A program made the position numbers and the translations under genes. Below the pieces are notes generated by a model. That model saw only the letters and a list, made by a program, of their open reading frames with translations, searched no databases and was not told the origin of the DNA. 64,000 bases of DNA from Bacillota bacterium (GTDB lineage: Bacteria > Bacillota > Clostridia > Peptostreptococcales > Anaerovoracaceae), in assembly GCA_029006195.1 (NCBI GenBank), contig JAQXGH010000024.1:1-64000 (forward strand), given 5' to 3'. Positions 1-8,174 of the stretch are shown one piece after another. How positions within the stretch are numbered: position 1 is the stretch's first letter; every line of letters begins with the position of its first letter.

Positions 1-377
1 AGAAGAAGATAAAGAAGAATAAGTTCACGCTGGAAGACTTCCTTGAGCAGATGGGACAGATCAGAAAGATGGGTGGTATCACTAAAATCTTAGAAATGCT
101 CCCAGGCATGAGTGGAAATAAGAATGTAGATTTTTCACAGGGTGAGAAAGACTTTGTTCAGTTCGAAGCTATAATTCAGTCAATGACTAGGGAAGAAAGA
201 GAAAACCCTTCAATCCTGAATGCAAGCAGAAGAAAGAGAATTGCTAGAGGTTCCGGTCAGTCTGTACAGAAAATCAATCAGCTTATCAAGAGATATGAAG
301 AAGCTCGTAAGATGATGAAGTCAATGATGAGCCCTCGTGGAAATGCGAAGCTGAACAAGATGTTCAGGGGCTTTTAA
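1..377 (+). CDS. ffh: Signal recognition particle protein Ffh, C-terminal part (M domain)
   Basis: Only the end of the gene lies in the window; the frame is open from base 3 and the 5' part is off the left edge. The visible 125 residues match the methionine-rich M domain of the SRP GTPase: a KNxFTLEDFLEQM segment, IRKMGG, then SRRKRIARGSG, the conserved loop that contacts SRP RNA. The tail is Met/Lys-rich (MMKSMM). Ffh with 4.5S-type RNA delivers nascent membrane proteins to FtsY. It sits just upstream of rpsP, as in most Firmicutes. Confidence 0.96.
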   Translation, partial: KKIKKNKFTLEDFLEQMGQIRKMGGITKILEMLPGMSGNKNVDFSQGEKDFVQFEAIIQSMTREERENPSILNASRRKRIARGSGQSVQKINQLIKRYEEARKMMKSMMSPRGNAKLNKMFRGF

Positions 378-431
378 TAAATAACAAGTTAATAACAATT
401 ATTTAATTAAAATTTTTAGGAGGAAATAGGA

Positions 432-671
432 ATGGTAAAGATCAGATTAAGAAGAATGGGTGCACACAAGAAGCCTTTCTACAGAGTAGTAGTAGCAGAT
501 TCAAGATCACCAAGAGATGGTAGATTCATCGAAGAACTTGGTTACTACAACCCAATGACTGAACCAGCTGACATCAACATCAAGGAAGATGCAGCTAAGA
601 AGTGGCTCGAAACTGGTGCTCAGCCTACTGACACTGTAAAGAAACTGTTCAAGCAGGCTGGTATTCTTTAA
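432..671 (+). CDS. rpsP: 30S ribosomal protein S16
   Basis: A 79-residue protein beginning [20 protein letters not shown], the S16 signature, at normal family length. S16 binds 16S rRNA and helps assemble the 30S body. An AGGAGG site lies 8 bases before the ATG. It is the first complete gene of the ffh-rpsP-khpA-rimM-trmD cluster; the 54-base AT-rich spacer after ffh shows no terminator, so read-through from ffh is likely. Confidence 0.98.
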   Translation: MVKIRLRRMGAHKKPFYRVVVADSRSPRDGRFIEELGYYNPMTEPADINIKEDAAKKWLETGAQPTDTVKKLFKQAGIL

Positions 672-686
672 GAAAGCGGTGATCTG

Positions 687-917
687 ATGACAGAATTAGT
701 TAGTGCAATTGCAAAGTCACTCGTTGAACACCCTGAAAACGTTGAGGTTTTTGAGGAGAAGTCCAATGGCACTACTGTTATACAGCTTAAAGTCGCTTCA
801 GAAGACATGGGCAAGGTAATAGGCAAACAGGGAAGAATCGCTAAGGCTATCCGTACCGTTGTCAAAGCTGCTGCAACAAAAGCCAATGAAAAGGTAGTTG
901 TTGAAATAGTTCAATAG
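687..917 (+). CDS. khpA: KH-domain RNA-binding protein KhpA (YlqC family)
   Basis: A 76-residue protein made almost wholly of one KH fold, with the GxxG loop as GKQG at residues 46-49 inside VIGKQGRIAKAIR. In Firmicutes KhpA pairs with KhpB (Jag/EloR) to bind RNA and influence cell elongation and division. It lies 15 bases after rpsP and upstream of rimM, its usual place. The start is the ATG after GGTGATCTG. Confidence 0.93.
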   Translation: MTELVSAIAKSLVEHPENVEVFEEKSNGTTVIQLKVASEDMGKVIGKQGRIAKAIRTVVKAAATKANEKVVVEIVQ

Positions 918-932
918 AGAATATGCATTAAT

Positions 933-957
933 GGAGCGTGCCGGCGTGGCGCGCTCC
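933..957 (+). other. GC-rich hairpin between khpA and rimM
   Basis: GGAGCGTGCC pairs with GGCGCGCTCC (10 bp, one G-T pair) around a GGCGT loop. No clear T-run follows (TTGTTCGC), so it is not a convincing terminator. It could be an mRNA processing or stability element between the two genes. Confidence 0.5.
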
Positions 958-980
958 TTGTTCGCATTAAGGAAAATAAT

Positions 981-1475
981 ATGGAAAAGATATTAATAGG
1001 ACAAATTGTCAATGCTGTAGGACTTAAGGGTGAAGTTAAAGTCTATAACTATTCAGACAGCATCGAAATATATGAAACAACAGAAAGTATCTATGTAGGA
1101 GATGTAATTAGAAAAATTGAGGGAGTAAGACGCCAGAAGAATATGGTTATTCTTAAACTCGAAGGCATTAATGACAGAAATGCTGCAGAAAGAAGTAAGG
1201 GAACTGACATCTATATTACTGATGCGGATCTTCCTGAACTTGAAGAGGGCGAATTCTATGTTCGCGATCTTATCGGAATGAGCGTAGCACTGGAGGATGG
1301 AACTGTTATTGGAACAATGACAGATGTTATCCAGAATACAGCACAGGACGTTTTTGAATTCGAAAAAGTTGATGGCGGAAAGGCTATGATTCCTAGAGTG
1401 CCGGAGTTTGTAATAGATATTAATGCTGAAACAAGAATTATCACAGTAAGACTTATCGAGGGTCTTATCGACTAA
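981..1475 (+). CDS. rimM: Ribosome maturation factor RimM
   Basis: A 164-residue protein with the N-terminal RimM beta-barrel (IGQIVNAVGLKGEVKV) and a C-terminal PRC barrel (FYVRDLIGMSV ... QDVFEF). RimM helps 16S rRNA processing and 30S head assembly, binding near S19. It is followed after 6 bases by trmD, the usual pair. Length and domain order are normal. Confidence 0.96.
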   Translation: MEKILIGQIVNAVGLKGEVKVYNYSDSIEIYETTESIYVGDVIRKIEGVRRQKNMVILKLEGINDRNAAERSKGTDIYITDADLPELEEGEFYVRDLIGMSVALEDGTVIGTMTDVIQNTAQDVFEFEKVDGGKAMIPRVPEFVIDINAETRIITVRLIEGLID

Positions 1476-1481
1476 AATTTT

Positions 1482-2216
1482 ATGAAGATAGATATTTTGA
1501 CTTTGTTTCCAGAAATGTTCGCGCCGCTTAAGACAAGTATGCTTGGCAGAGCGTGCGAGAAAGGAATTTTGGAAATCAATATTACAGATATAAGAGATTA
1601 CACACAGGATAAACATAATAGAACTGATGACTATCCTTTTGGTGGTGGAGGCGGCATGGTAATGATGCCTGATCCTGTTTTTAGAAGTATGGAGAGCCTT
1701 GATAATAAGGGTAAACTCATATACATGTCGCCAAGAGGCAAGGTGCTTGATGAGGATAAAATCAAGGAGCTTTCACAGTTGGATGAGATGATTATATTAT
1801 GTGGTCATTACGAAGGTGTTGACCAGAGAATTCTGGATAATTACGATGCAGAGGAAATCTCAATTGGTGATTATGTTCTTACCGGCGGAGAATTACCGGC
1901 AATGGTTCTTATAGATTCGGTTGCAAGGCTTTTACCTGGAGTTCTGGGAAACAGTGATTCGGCACTTAATGAATCTGTTTATTCGGGGCTTTTGGAGCAT
2001 CCGCAGTATACTCAGCCTAGAGAATATAGAGGTATTCCTGTGCCCGAAGTTCTCACAAGCGGCAATCATAAGCTGATTGCTTTGTGGAAATTTGAGCAGT
2101 CTCTAAGACTCACAAAAGAGAGAAGGCCGGACCTCTTTGAGGCGTTTATTGAAGACCGCAGCAGGTTCTCAAAAGCTGAAAAAAAGATCATTGATCAGGT
2201 TTTGAAAAATGATTGA
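1482..2216 (+). CDS. trmD: tRNA (guanine-N1)-methyltransferase
   Basis: A 244-residue SPOUT enzyme that methylates G37 of tRNAs with SAM, preventing +1 frameshifts. The trefoil-knot core is clear: LCGHYEGVDQR and GDYVLTGGELPAM, with an N-terminal ILTLFPEMF. It starts 6 bases after rimM with no strong ribosome site, suggesting translational coupling. The usual next gene rplS (L19) is absent; an HlyD-like gene follows. Confidence 0.97.
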   Translation: MKIDILTLFPEMFAPLKTSMLGRACEKGILEINITDIRDYTQDKHNRTDDYPFGGGGGMVMMPDPVFRSMESLDNKGKLIYMSPRGKVLDEDKIKELSQLDEMIILCGHYEGVDQRILDNYDAEEISIGDYVLTGGELPAMVLIDSVARLLPGVLGNSDSALNESVYSGLLEHPQYTQPREYRGIPVPEVLTSGNHKLIALWKFEQSLRLTKERRPDLFEAFIEDRSRFSKAEKKIIDQVLKND

Positions 2217-2235
2217 GAAATCAATATATAGTTCG

Positions 2236-2264
2236 TTGAAAGAACATATGCTTTGGTGTAAAAT
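2236..2264 (+). promoter_or_regulatory. Predicted sigma-A promoter upstream of the HlyD-like gene
   Basis: TTGAAA (2236-2241), 17 bp, TAAAAT (2259-2264). The -10 box ends only 6 bases before the ATG at 2271, and no Shine-Dalgarno is present, so transcripts may be leaderless. Confidence 0.6.
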
Positions 2265-2270
2265 AAATAA

Positions 2271-3287
2271 ATGAAAATTAAAATTTCAAAGAAAAATAGG
2301 CGTTTAGCCGTCATATATCTGGCTCTTCTGGTTATACTATATCTTGTGATTTATGTCGTGCCTAAAGTTACCACTATTTTTGAAACCACACAGGTTCTGG
2401 AAACTGGAACTTTAACTGTCTCATGTGATGGTACAGGCTATATAGTTAAAGATGAAACAATTACTACAGCCGATGGAACGGGTGAACTTGTACAGAGCGT
2501 TTTTGAAGGAACTGTTGTCAAGAAGGGAACAAAGATAGTATCAATAGATAACAAAGGCAGTGATTCTGGAATAAGAAGCAAGTATAAGCCGTTTCTTAAG
2601 AAGCTAAGAAACTACGCTGGAGTAAAATCAGGTAGCGATGCTCCCATAAGTGGTGTATGCAGCTACAGTATGGATGGTAATGAGAAGTATTTCGCTATAG
2701 ATAATCTGGACAGAATCAAGAAAGATAAAGTTGAAAGTCTGGATTACGATACGTTGGACTTAAAGAGAAACTCAGCCAAGAAAGGCGAACCTGTTTTTAA
2801 GATTTCGCGTGATGATAACTGGTATGTTGTTTTCTGGTTCGAGAAGGAACAGGCTAAGGAATACGAGGAAGGTATGGATGCTATCCTGAACTTCCCTGAT
2901 GGATCAGTTCCAGCTAAGGTTTTCGCAGTTCATAAAGATGATTCTTTGTACAAGGTGATCTTCTATGTAAACTCATACTATGAAAGTTTCGCTTCAACAA
3001 GAAAGGCAGACATAACAATAGTTAAGAGTAACAATACAGGTCTTATCATAGATAATGACTGCATTGTAGATAAGAAGGGTGTAACTGGTGTTTACGTCAA
3101 GGATAAAGATGGAGATTATCAGTTTAAGCCAATTAAAGTTAAGGCTTCTGACGGTAAGCAGTCGGTTGTTTATGACGCTACATTTACAAACGAGAACTAT
3201 GAACTGGTAGAGACAGTAAATGTATATGATGAAGTGCTTAGAGATCCTAAATCCGCGCTGGAGAAGGACCTTAAGAAAGAGAGGTAA
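2271..3287 (+). CDS. HlyD-like membrane-anchored protein
   Basis: A 338-residue protein with one N-terminal transmembrane segment (about residues 12-32, after a Lys-rich start) and an extracellular part with a biotinyl/lipoyl-like stretch (VFEGTVVKKGTKIVSID). This resembles HlyD/RND-type adaptor proteins found in clostridial genomes upstream of yggS-sepF. No transporter partner is adjacent, so an export role is unproven; the division-gene context makes an envelope role as likely. It ends 3 bases before yggS. No ribosome site precedes the ATG. Confidence 0.7.
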   Translation: MKIKISKKNRRLAVIYLALLVILYLVIYVVPKVTTIFETTQVLETGTLTVSCDGTGYIVKDETITTADGTGELVQSVFEGTVVKKGTKIVSIDNKGSDSGIRSKYKPFLKKLRNYAGVKSGSDAPISGVCSYSMDGNEKYFAIDNLDRIKKDKVESLDYDTLDLKRNSAKKGEPVFKISRDDNWYVVFWFEKEQAKEYEEGMDAILNFPDGSVPAKVFAVHKDDSLYKVIFYVNSYYESFASTRKADITIVKSNNTGLIIDNDCIVDKKGVTGVYVKDKDGDYQFKPIKVKASDGKQSVVYDATFTNENYELVETVNVYDEVLRDPKSALEKDLKKER

Positions 3288-3290
3288 GCG

Positions 3291-4028
3291 ATGGAGGATA
3301 TCAGGAAAAATTTAGAGACAGTAAATAATAAAATCGCTGAAGCTGCAGAAAACTGCGGACGCAATGCAGATGATATTCTGCTCTGTGCGGTAAGTAAGAC
3401 TAGAACACCTGAAGAAATCAATAGAGCAATTGACGCTGGTGCAACAGACATTGGTGAAAATAAGGTTCAGGAAATTCTGGATAAGTATGATGCGATTAAG
3501 CCGGTTAAGTGGCACTTTATTGGTCACCTTCAGACTAATAAAGTTAAATATATTATCGATAAGGTAGATCTGATTCATTCAGTTGATTCAATGAAACTGG
3601 CCACTGAAATCGACAAGCGTGCTAAGGGAGCTGGTCTGACAATGGATATTTTAGTTCAGATAAATCCGGCACAGGAAGAAAGCAAGTTTGGTGTAAGCGT
3701 TGATGAAGCAGGTGATCTTGTTAGAGAAATCCTTGATAACTGCGAAAACATCAGAGTTAGAGGGCTTATGAGCGTAGCACCTATAGTTGATGATCCTAGG
3801 GATGTTAAGCCATACTTTGATAATGTAAAGGCTAAGTATGATGAATTGGCACAGATAGATCATCCGAACCTGGATTTTAGGTATTTATCAATGGGAATGT
3901 CAGGAGACTTCCCTGTAGCAATAGAAGCGGGTTCAAATCTCGTTAGAGTAGGTAGTGCGATTTTCGGAGAAAGAGACTACGCACAGTTCAGAAAACAGCA
4001 GGAGGAAAAAAACAATGGGAATGTTTAA
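3291..4028 (+). CDS. yggS: YggS family pyridoxal phosphate homeostasis protein
   Basis: A 245-residue PLP-binding alanine-racemase-fold protein without known catalysis. The PLP lysine is K36 in CAVSKTRTPEEI; GENKVQEI and FIGHLQTNK are family signatures. It controls vitamin B6 pools and affects amino-acid metabolism. It has a GAGGT ribosome site, and its last 14 bases overlap sepF, whose ribosome site (AGGAGG) lies in its final codons. The yggS-sepF pairing is common in Gram-positives. Confidence 0.95.
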   Translation: MEDIRKNLETVNNKIAEAAENCGRNADDILLCAVSKTRTPEEINRAIDAGATDIGENKVQEILDKYDAIKPVKWHFIGHLQTNKVKYIIDKVDLIHSVDSMKLATEIDKRAKGAGLTMDILVQINPAQEESKFGVSVDEAGDLVREILDNCENIRVRGLMSVAPIVDDPRDVKPYFDNVKAKYDELAQIDHPNLDFRYLSMGMSGDFPVAIEAGSNLVRVGSAIFGERDYAQFRKQQEEKNNGNV

Positions 4029-4512
4029 CAAATTCAAGGATCTTATCGGACTCGAAGACGAATACGAAGAAGAGGAGTTCGAAGAAGAATCATATACTCA
4101 GCCATCATATTATGAAAGAAAGCAGGCTGAACCTAAATCAGCGTCGCCAACACTTTCATCACAGAAGTTTGATGCAACAAATGTTGTTCAGATGCAGAAC
4201 AGAACAGTTAAGTCAATTACAAATGCTTTCAAGCTGGTTGTTATAGAACCTGCTGGTTTCGATGAATGCTCAAAGCTGGTTGACAGCCTTAAGAGCAGAA
4301 AACCTATTATTGTAAACCTCGAAAAGTTGGAATCAGAAACAGCTAGAAAGATTTTTGATTTCCTGGGTGGTGCAACATATGCTCTGAATGGAACAGTTCA
4401 GAAGGTTGCAAACAATATCTTCATCTTCGCTCCAGAAAACGTTGCTATTTTCGCAGAAGGCGACAGCAAGTCATATACATTCACTGGAACAGATGAGAAT
4501 CCTTGGAAGTAA
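4015..4512 (+). CDS. sepF: Cell division protein SepF
   Basis: A 165-residue protein: N-terminal amphipathic membrane-binding helix (MGMFNKFKDLIG), an acidic linker (YEEEEFEEE), and a C-terminal SepF domain (KPIIVNLEKLE ... RKIFDFLGGATYALNG). SepF tethers FtsZ to the membrane and polymerises into rings. I chose the ATG at 4015 because an AGGAGG site is correctly spaced and the family starts MGMFxKF; a longer in-frame start exists upstream inside yggS. Confidence 0.96.
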   Translation: MGMFNKFKDLIGLEDEYEEEEFEEESYTQPSYYERKQAEPKSASPTLSSQKFDATNVVQMQNRTVKSITNAFKLVVIEPAGFDECSKLVDSLKSRKPIIVNLEKLESETARKIFDFLGGATYALNGTVQKVANNIFIFAPENVAIFAEGDSKSYTFTGTDENPWK

Positions 4513-4539
4513 AATCGATTAGTTTTTTAGATTCGAAAT

Positions 4540-4572
4540 AAGGAGGCGGGGCCTATAAGGGCCCCCGTTTTT
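4540..4572 (+). promoter_or_regulatory. Shine-Dalgarno plus terminator-like hairpin ahead of lspA
   Basis: AAGGAGG (4540-4546) is followed at once by a GC-rich hairpin (4547-4567, seven pairs with one bulged C) and TTTTT. The ATG at 4575 is 28 bases from the Shine-Dalgarno in linear sequence but about 7 bases if the hairpin folds. The same hairpin plus T-run could act as an intrinsic terminator after sepF. Confidence 0.55.
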
Positions 4573-4574
4573 AT

Positions 4575-5021
4575 ATGATTTACATTTTAGTAATTATTCT
4601 TGTAATCGCTTTGGATAGAGTTGTTAAATACTATATTGCAACTAATATGAATCCTGGCGATACGTTCTCTGTTATAGGAGATTTTTTTCACATAACATCA
4701 CTGAGAAATACCGGTGCGGCATTCAGTTTGATGGCAGGACATTCTACTGTTTTAATAGCAATACCTGCTATATGTATTCTTGCGGCTATTATTTACGTGT
4801 TTGTTAAACGCCACGAAATAAAGCCTCTTCTTGCCTGGGCAATATCATTTATCTGCGCGGGTGGATTAGGAAATCTGTATGACCGTATCATGTACGGTTA
4901 TGTTGTGGATATGTTCGATTTCGGAAGCTTCCCAGTATTTAATGTAGCGGATATAGCTGTCTGCGTTGGGTGCGGACTTCTGATACTTCATATAGCTATT
5001 GGAGATAAAGATGAGCGATAA
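4575..5021 (+). CDS. lspA: Lipoprotein signal peptidase (signal peptidase II)
   Basis: A 148-residue, four-pass membrane aspartyl protease that cleaves signal peptides of diacylglyceryl-modified prolipoproteins. The two catalytic aspartates lie in GYVVDMFDF and FNVADIAVC; the NTGAAFS motif is conserved. Slightly shorter than E. coli LspA but normal for Firmicutes. It overlaps the next gene by 11 bases. No ribosome site lies at normal distance; see the hairpin at 4540-4572. Confidence 0.96.
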   Translation: MIYILVIILVIALDRVVKYYIATNMNPGDTFSVIGDFFHITSLRNTGAAFSLMAGHSTVLIAIPAICILAAIIYVFVKRHEIKPLLAWAISFICAGGLGNLYDRIMYGYVVDMFDFGSFPVFNVADIAVCVGCGLLILHIAIGDKDER

Positions 5022-5931
5022 TATTATTGAAATTAATTTAGATGATGAGCATAAGGGAATCAGACTGGATTTGGTTATTGCCAGCATGCTTGAGGATTAT
5101 TCCAGAAGCTTCGTTCAAAAGCTCTTTGAAAAAGGTGCTATTGAGGTGAATGGTAGCCTTTGTACCGAGAAGAAGAGGAAGGCTGCTTCAGGAGATGTAG
5201 TAAGAGTCACAATACCTGAGCCAGAAAGATTGGAAGTCAGCGCAGAGGATATCCCATTGGAAATCGTGTACGAAGACGAGGATGTGCTTGTTGTTAATAA
5301 GCCTGCCGGCATGGTAGTCCATCCTGCACCAGGCAACTACACAGGTACTCTTGTTAACGCGCTTATGTATCACTGTGGTGATCAACTGTCATCAATAAAC
5401 GGTGTTATTAGGCCTGGTATTGTACACAGAATCGATAAGGATACAAGCGGACTCCTTATGGTTGCGAAGAATGATAAGGCTCACAACTCTCTTTCTCAGC
5501 AGCTATCGGAGCATTCAATTACAAGAAGATATAGGGCAATCGTTTACAGTAACTTCAAGGAAGATGAAGGTACTGTTGACAGGCCTATAGGAAGAGATCC
5601 TAAAAATAGACTTAGAAACGCAGTTATTGATATTAATTCAAAACCTGCAGTAACTCACTATAAAGTCCTGGAGAGATTCGGCAACTTCACTCTTATCGAA
5701 GCGAGACTGGAAACAGGCAGAACTCATCAGATCAGAGTTCATATGGCCTATCTTAGACATCCGCTTCTTGGGGACGAGCTATATGGACCTGCTAAGAATA
5801 AGGTTGGGGCCAAAAGGCAGATGCTCCATGCTGGAATACTGGGTTTTGTTCATCCGTCAACCGGAGAGTATATGGAGTTTACAAGTCCGCTTCCGGAAGA
5901 TTTTGAAGCTATATTAAATAAGCTGAGATAA
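5011..5931 (+). CDS. rluD: RluA/RluD-family 23S rRNA pseudouridine synthase
   Basis: A 306-residue protein with an N-terminal S4 RNA-binding domain (RLDLVIASML ... FEKGAIEVNG) and a pseudouridine synthase domain; the catalytic Asp is D142 in HRIDKDTSGL. The TGRTHQIRVH motif is present. The lspA neighbour matches B. subtilis ylyB, so the exact rRNA target is inferred. The ATG at 5011 has GGAG 6 bases upstream; an upstream in-frame TTG is less likely. Confidence 0.92.
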   Translation: MSDNIIEINLDDEHKGIRLDLVIASMLEDYSRSFVQKLFEKGAIEVNGSLCTEKKRKAASGDVVRVTIPEPERLEVSAEDIPLEIVYEDEDVLVVNKPAGMVVHPAPGNYTGTLVNALMYHCGDQLSSINGVIRPGIVHRIDKDTSGLLMVAKNDKAHNSLSQQLSEHSITRRYRAIVYSNFKEDEGTVDRPIGRDPKNRLRNAVIDINSKPAVTHYKVLERFGNFTLIEARLETGRTHQIRVHMAYLRHPLLGDELYGPAKNKVGAKRQMLHAGILGFVHPSTGEYMEFTSPLPEDFEAILNKLR

Positions 5932-6016
5932 ATGATCGTAAGTCATTTTAGAGAAGAAATAAACAAGTCTGAGCAGATGTCAGTTTGCGGCTGTGTCTTT
6001 CGGCCTGGGAAACGTA

Positions 6017-6049
6017 AAAAGAGCAGTATCGGTATGATAATGCTCTTTT
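6017..6049. terminator. Bidirectional intrinsic terminator
   Basis: AAAAGAGCA (6017-6025) pairs with TGCTCTTTT (6041-6049). T-runs occur in both directions, serving the rluD-type gene on the plus strand and the small Cys-rich gene on the minus strand. Confidence 0.75.
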
Positions 6050-6081
6050 AGATTTCAAGCCTTTATAGCGGGAGCACGGGA

Positions 6082-6225
6082 TTAAGGAGTCTCATTCTCA
6101 TCGGAACGCACTTCAGAATCCGGAGTAAAATCCTTTAAGAAGTCTAAACAGGACTCACAAACGCAACCGCTCTTAAAAGTGAATATTTCGTAAGTACAAC
6201 CACAAATGCTACATTTATCTTTCAT
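6082..6225 (-). CDS. Small cysteine-rich protein (47 residues), probable zinc ribbon
   Basis: The frame encodes 47 residues with six cysteines at 5, 8, 10, 21, 23 and 26 (KCSICGC ... CVCESC), then an acidic tail (PDSEVRSDENE). The start has a full GGAGG site 10 bases upstream. CxxC pairs about 12 residues apart suggest a zinc-binding knuckle. It lies downstream of rqcH on the same strand and ends before a bidirectional terminator. I do not recognise a named family; a link to ribosome rescue is only positional. Confidence 0.72.
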   Translation of the reverse strand: MKDKCSICGCTYEIFTFKSGCVCESCLDFLKDFTPDSEVRSDENETP

Positions 6226-6281
6226 AACTAGTGCGCCTCCTTAGATAGGTAATGAAGATGTTCGCTCCCCATAAAGGTATG

Positions 6282-6305
6282 TTGTGCTTATAACTTAAAG
6301 CACAA
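6282..6305. other. Inverted repeat between rqcH and the Cys-rich gene
   Basis: TTGTGCTT (6282-6289) and AAGCACAA (6298-6305) form a perfect 8-bp stem with an 8-base loop. No T-run follows on either strand. It could be an operator or an mRNA processing hairpin in the rqcH 3' region. Confidence 0.4.
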
Positions 6306-6353
6306 AGCGCATAGTTTCAAGGTTTAATAGCTTAAATGTAGAATCTCAGTCGT

Positions 6354-8090
6354 TTAATGCTTTTTTCCAGTCTCAGGAAGTCCTGGGTTAACGTATAAAG
6401 TTCTGTTATGAGTGAATATTACCATGCCAGGCTTAGCGCCCGCTGGCTTCTTGACGTAACGAACCTTCGTATAATCGACTGGAACATTTTCGGATGATGC
6501 TCCCTTGCTGTGATAAGCGGCAATAGCTGCTGCTTCGAAGAAGTCTAAGTCGCTTATTTCCTGGCCATCCGTAAACAGGATCACGTGCGTACCTGGAATA
6601 TCCTTGGTATGGAACCAAATGTCGTTGTTTGAAGCTTTTTTTAGAGTGAGCCAGTCGTTTTCTTTATTTTTTGGACCTGCCAAAAAACTGAGCCCTGATG
6701 AGAGGGTATAGCTGTATGGCTTAGGCTTATCTTTCTTTTTCCTGGCGTGTTTATCTTTCTTTTGTCTCACATAACCTGATTCTGTGAGCTCATCGCGCAA
6801 AAGCCCCAGTTCCTCAATTGAACCAGCTCTTTCTATGTAGTCATATACAGATTCCAGATATTCGATTTCACCATTTGCATCTTCAAGCTGAAGCTTCTTT
6901 TCCTTGATGGCGGTCTTGCTCTTGCCATAACGCTTGTAGTAATTCTGAGCGTTCTTTGAAGGGGAGAATCTAGGATCAAGCGGAATCTTGACCTGACTCT
7001 GATCGTAGTAGCTGATCACCGTCAGCTCTTTCATTCCCTGCTTAGCAAGATGAAGGTTAGCTGTTAGAAGTTCACCGTAAAGTCTATACTTCTCGGAATT
7101 TTCGGCAGCATAGAGGTCTTCATTAAGTCTCTGAACCTTTAGTTTCAGCTTATCAAGGTGGCCCTTAACAACTCTGAGAAGATCATTTGATCTCTGCTTA
7201 ACAGTGTTTGATGACTGCCTGTTTACGAAGTAGAAGGCAGCCGCCTGGCTGATCGTATCAAATGAAAGTGCTTTATATCTTGAATCCTGTTCATAAGCTG
7301 AGAGTGGGGTTATGTGGAAGTCCGCTGGTTTGCCATCTTCGTCAACATAAACTACAGGAGCCATTGCCTCATGATCAACTGCATCAGCAAGAGAACTCAG
7401 ATAATTGTGTACTGCATAAGGATTAACGCTACCGTCTATATCGTCTAAACTGTAGTGTATTGCAGACTGTGCTAACACGGGTGAGATACCTTGTACACCT
7501 GCGAGGAGACTTCTTTCCGGCTGAAGCTGTCCTTTTACAAGCTGACCGATAAGAACTTCATCTGCAGAAGTGAAAGGCTCTTTGTCTTGTGCTGGAGGAT
7601 ATTCGTATGCCTTTCCAGGAAGTATCTGTCTGGCTCTATTAACATCCAGACTTACGTGCTTGATGCTATCAATGATTTTGCCCGACTGTACATCGATAAG
7701 GAGGATGTTGCTGTGCTTACCCATTATTTCAATAATGAGTTTCCTGTTAAGGTTGAATCCCAGCTCATCGATTGTTTCCATTGATATCTCTATGATTCTG
7801 TCGTTTTCATGCTGCTCTACGCTAGTGATTCTGGCGGCGCTTAAATGCTTTCTTAATACCATGCAGAATACTGGCGGATTTACAGGGTTTTCGGGTGTAT
7901 CTTCAACAAGATATGCAGCTGAATGACTGCCGCTTGCAGAAATAAATAATTTGCGGCGACCCTGTTTAGTATGTATGTTAAAAATAAGCTGTTCAGGCTG
8001 CGGCTGGTAGATTTTCTCTATTTTACCGTACTGAATATTATTATTAAGTTCATGCACCATGGCATATGTTACAACTCCGTCGTATGACAT
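6354..8090 (-). CDS. rqcH: Rqc2 homologue RqcH (NFACT/fibronectin-binding-like protein)
   Basis: A 578-residue NFACT protein. It binds stalled 50S-peptidyl-tRNA complexes and adds C-terminal alanine tails that mark nascent chains for degradation. NFACT-N runs from residue 1 (MSYDGVVTYAMVHEL); the conserved Asp-Arg pair is D97-R98, the same numbers as in B. subtilis RqcH. A central coiled coil and a C-terminal NFACT-R domain (DIWFHTKDIPGTHVIL) follow. Older annotations call this family fibronectin-binding protein A. It is divergent from yicC. Confidence 0.94.
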   Translation of the reverse strand: MSYDGVVTYAMVHELNNNIQYGKIEKIYQPQPEQLIFNIHTKQGRRKLFISASGSHSAAYLVEDTPENPVNPPVFCMVLRKHLSAARITSVEQHENDRIIEISMETIDELGFNLNRKLIIEIMGKHSNILLIDVQSGKIIDSIKHVSLDVNRARQILPGKAYEYPPAQDKEPFTSADEVLIGQLVKGQLQPERSLLAGVQGISPVLAQSAIHYSLDDIDGSVNPYAVHNYLSSLADAVDHEAMAPVVYVDEDGKPADFHITPLSAYEQDSRYKALSFDTISQAAAFYFVNRQSSNTVKQRSNDLLRVVKGHLDKLKLKVQRLNEDLYAAENSEKYRLYGELLTANLHLAKQGMKELTVISYYDQSQVKIPLDPRFSPSKNAQNYYKRYGKSKTAIKEKKLQLEDANGEIEYLESVYDYIERAGSIEELGLLRDELTESGYVRQKKDKHARKKKDKPKPYSYTLSSGLSFLAGPKNKENDWLTLKKASNNDIWFHTKDIPGTHVILFTDGQEISDLDFFEAAAIAAYHSKGASSENVPVDYTKVRYVKKPAGAKPGMVIFTHNRTLYVNPGLPETGKKH

Positions 8091-8102
8091 AAAACCTCTC
8101 TC

Positions 8103-8132
8103 TTGACATATTTTTACTTTTTAAACTACAAT
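8103..8132 (+). promoter_or_regulatory. Predicted sigma-A promoter for yicC
   Basis: TTGACA (8103-8108), 18 bp, TACAAT (8127-8132), about 40 bases before the yicC ATG. Confidence 0.65.
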
Positions 8133-8174
8133 ATTTATAGTATCATAGATTAATAGAAGATTGGAGAAAATTGT

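Noticed and set aside
1053..1616. 187-residue minus-strand frame over rimM and trmD
   Set aside because: It lies fully opposite two well-identified genes, has no ribosome site and its composition is that of an antisense shadow.
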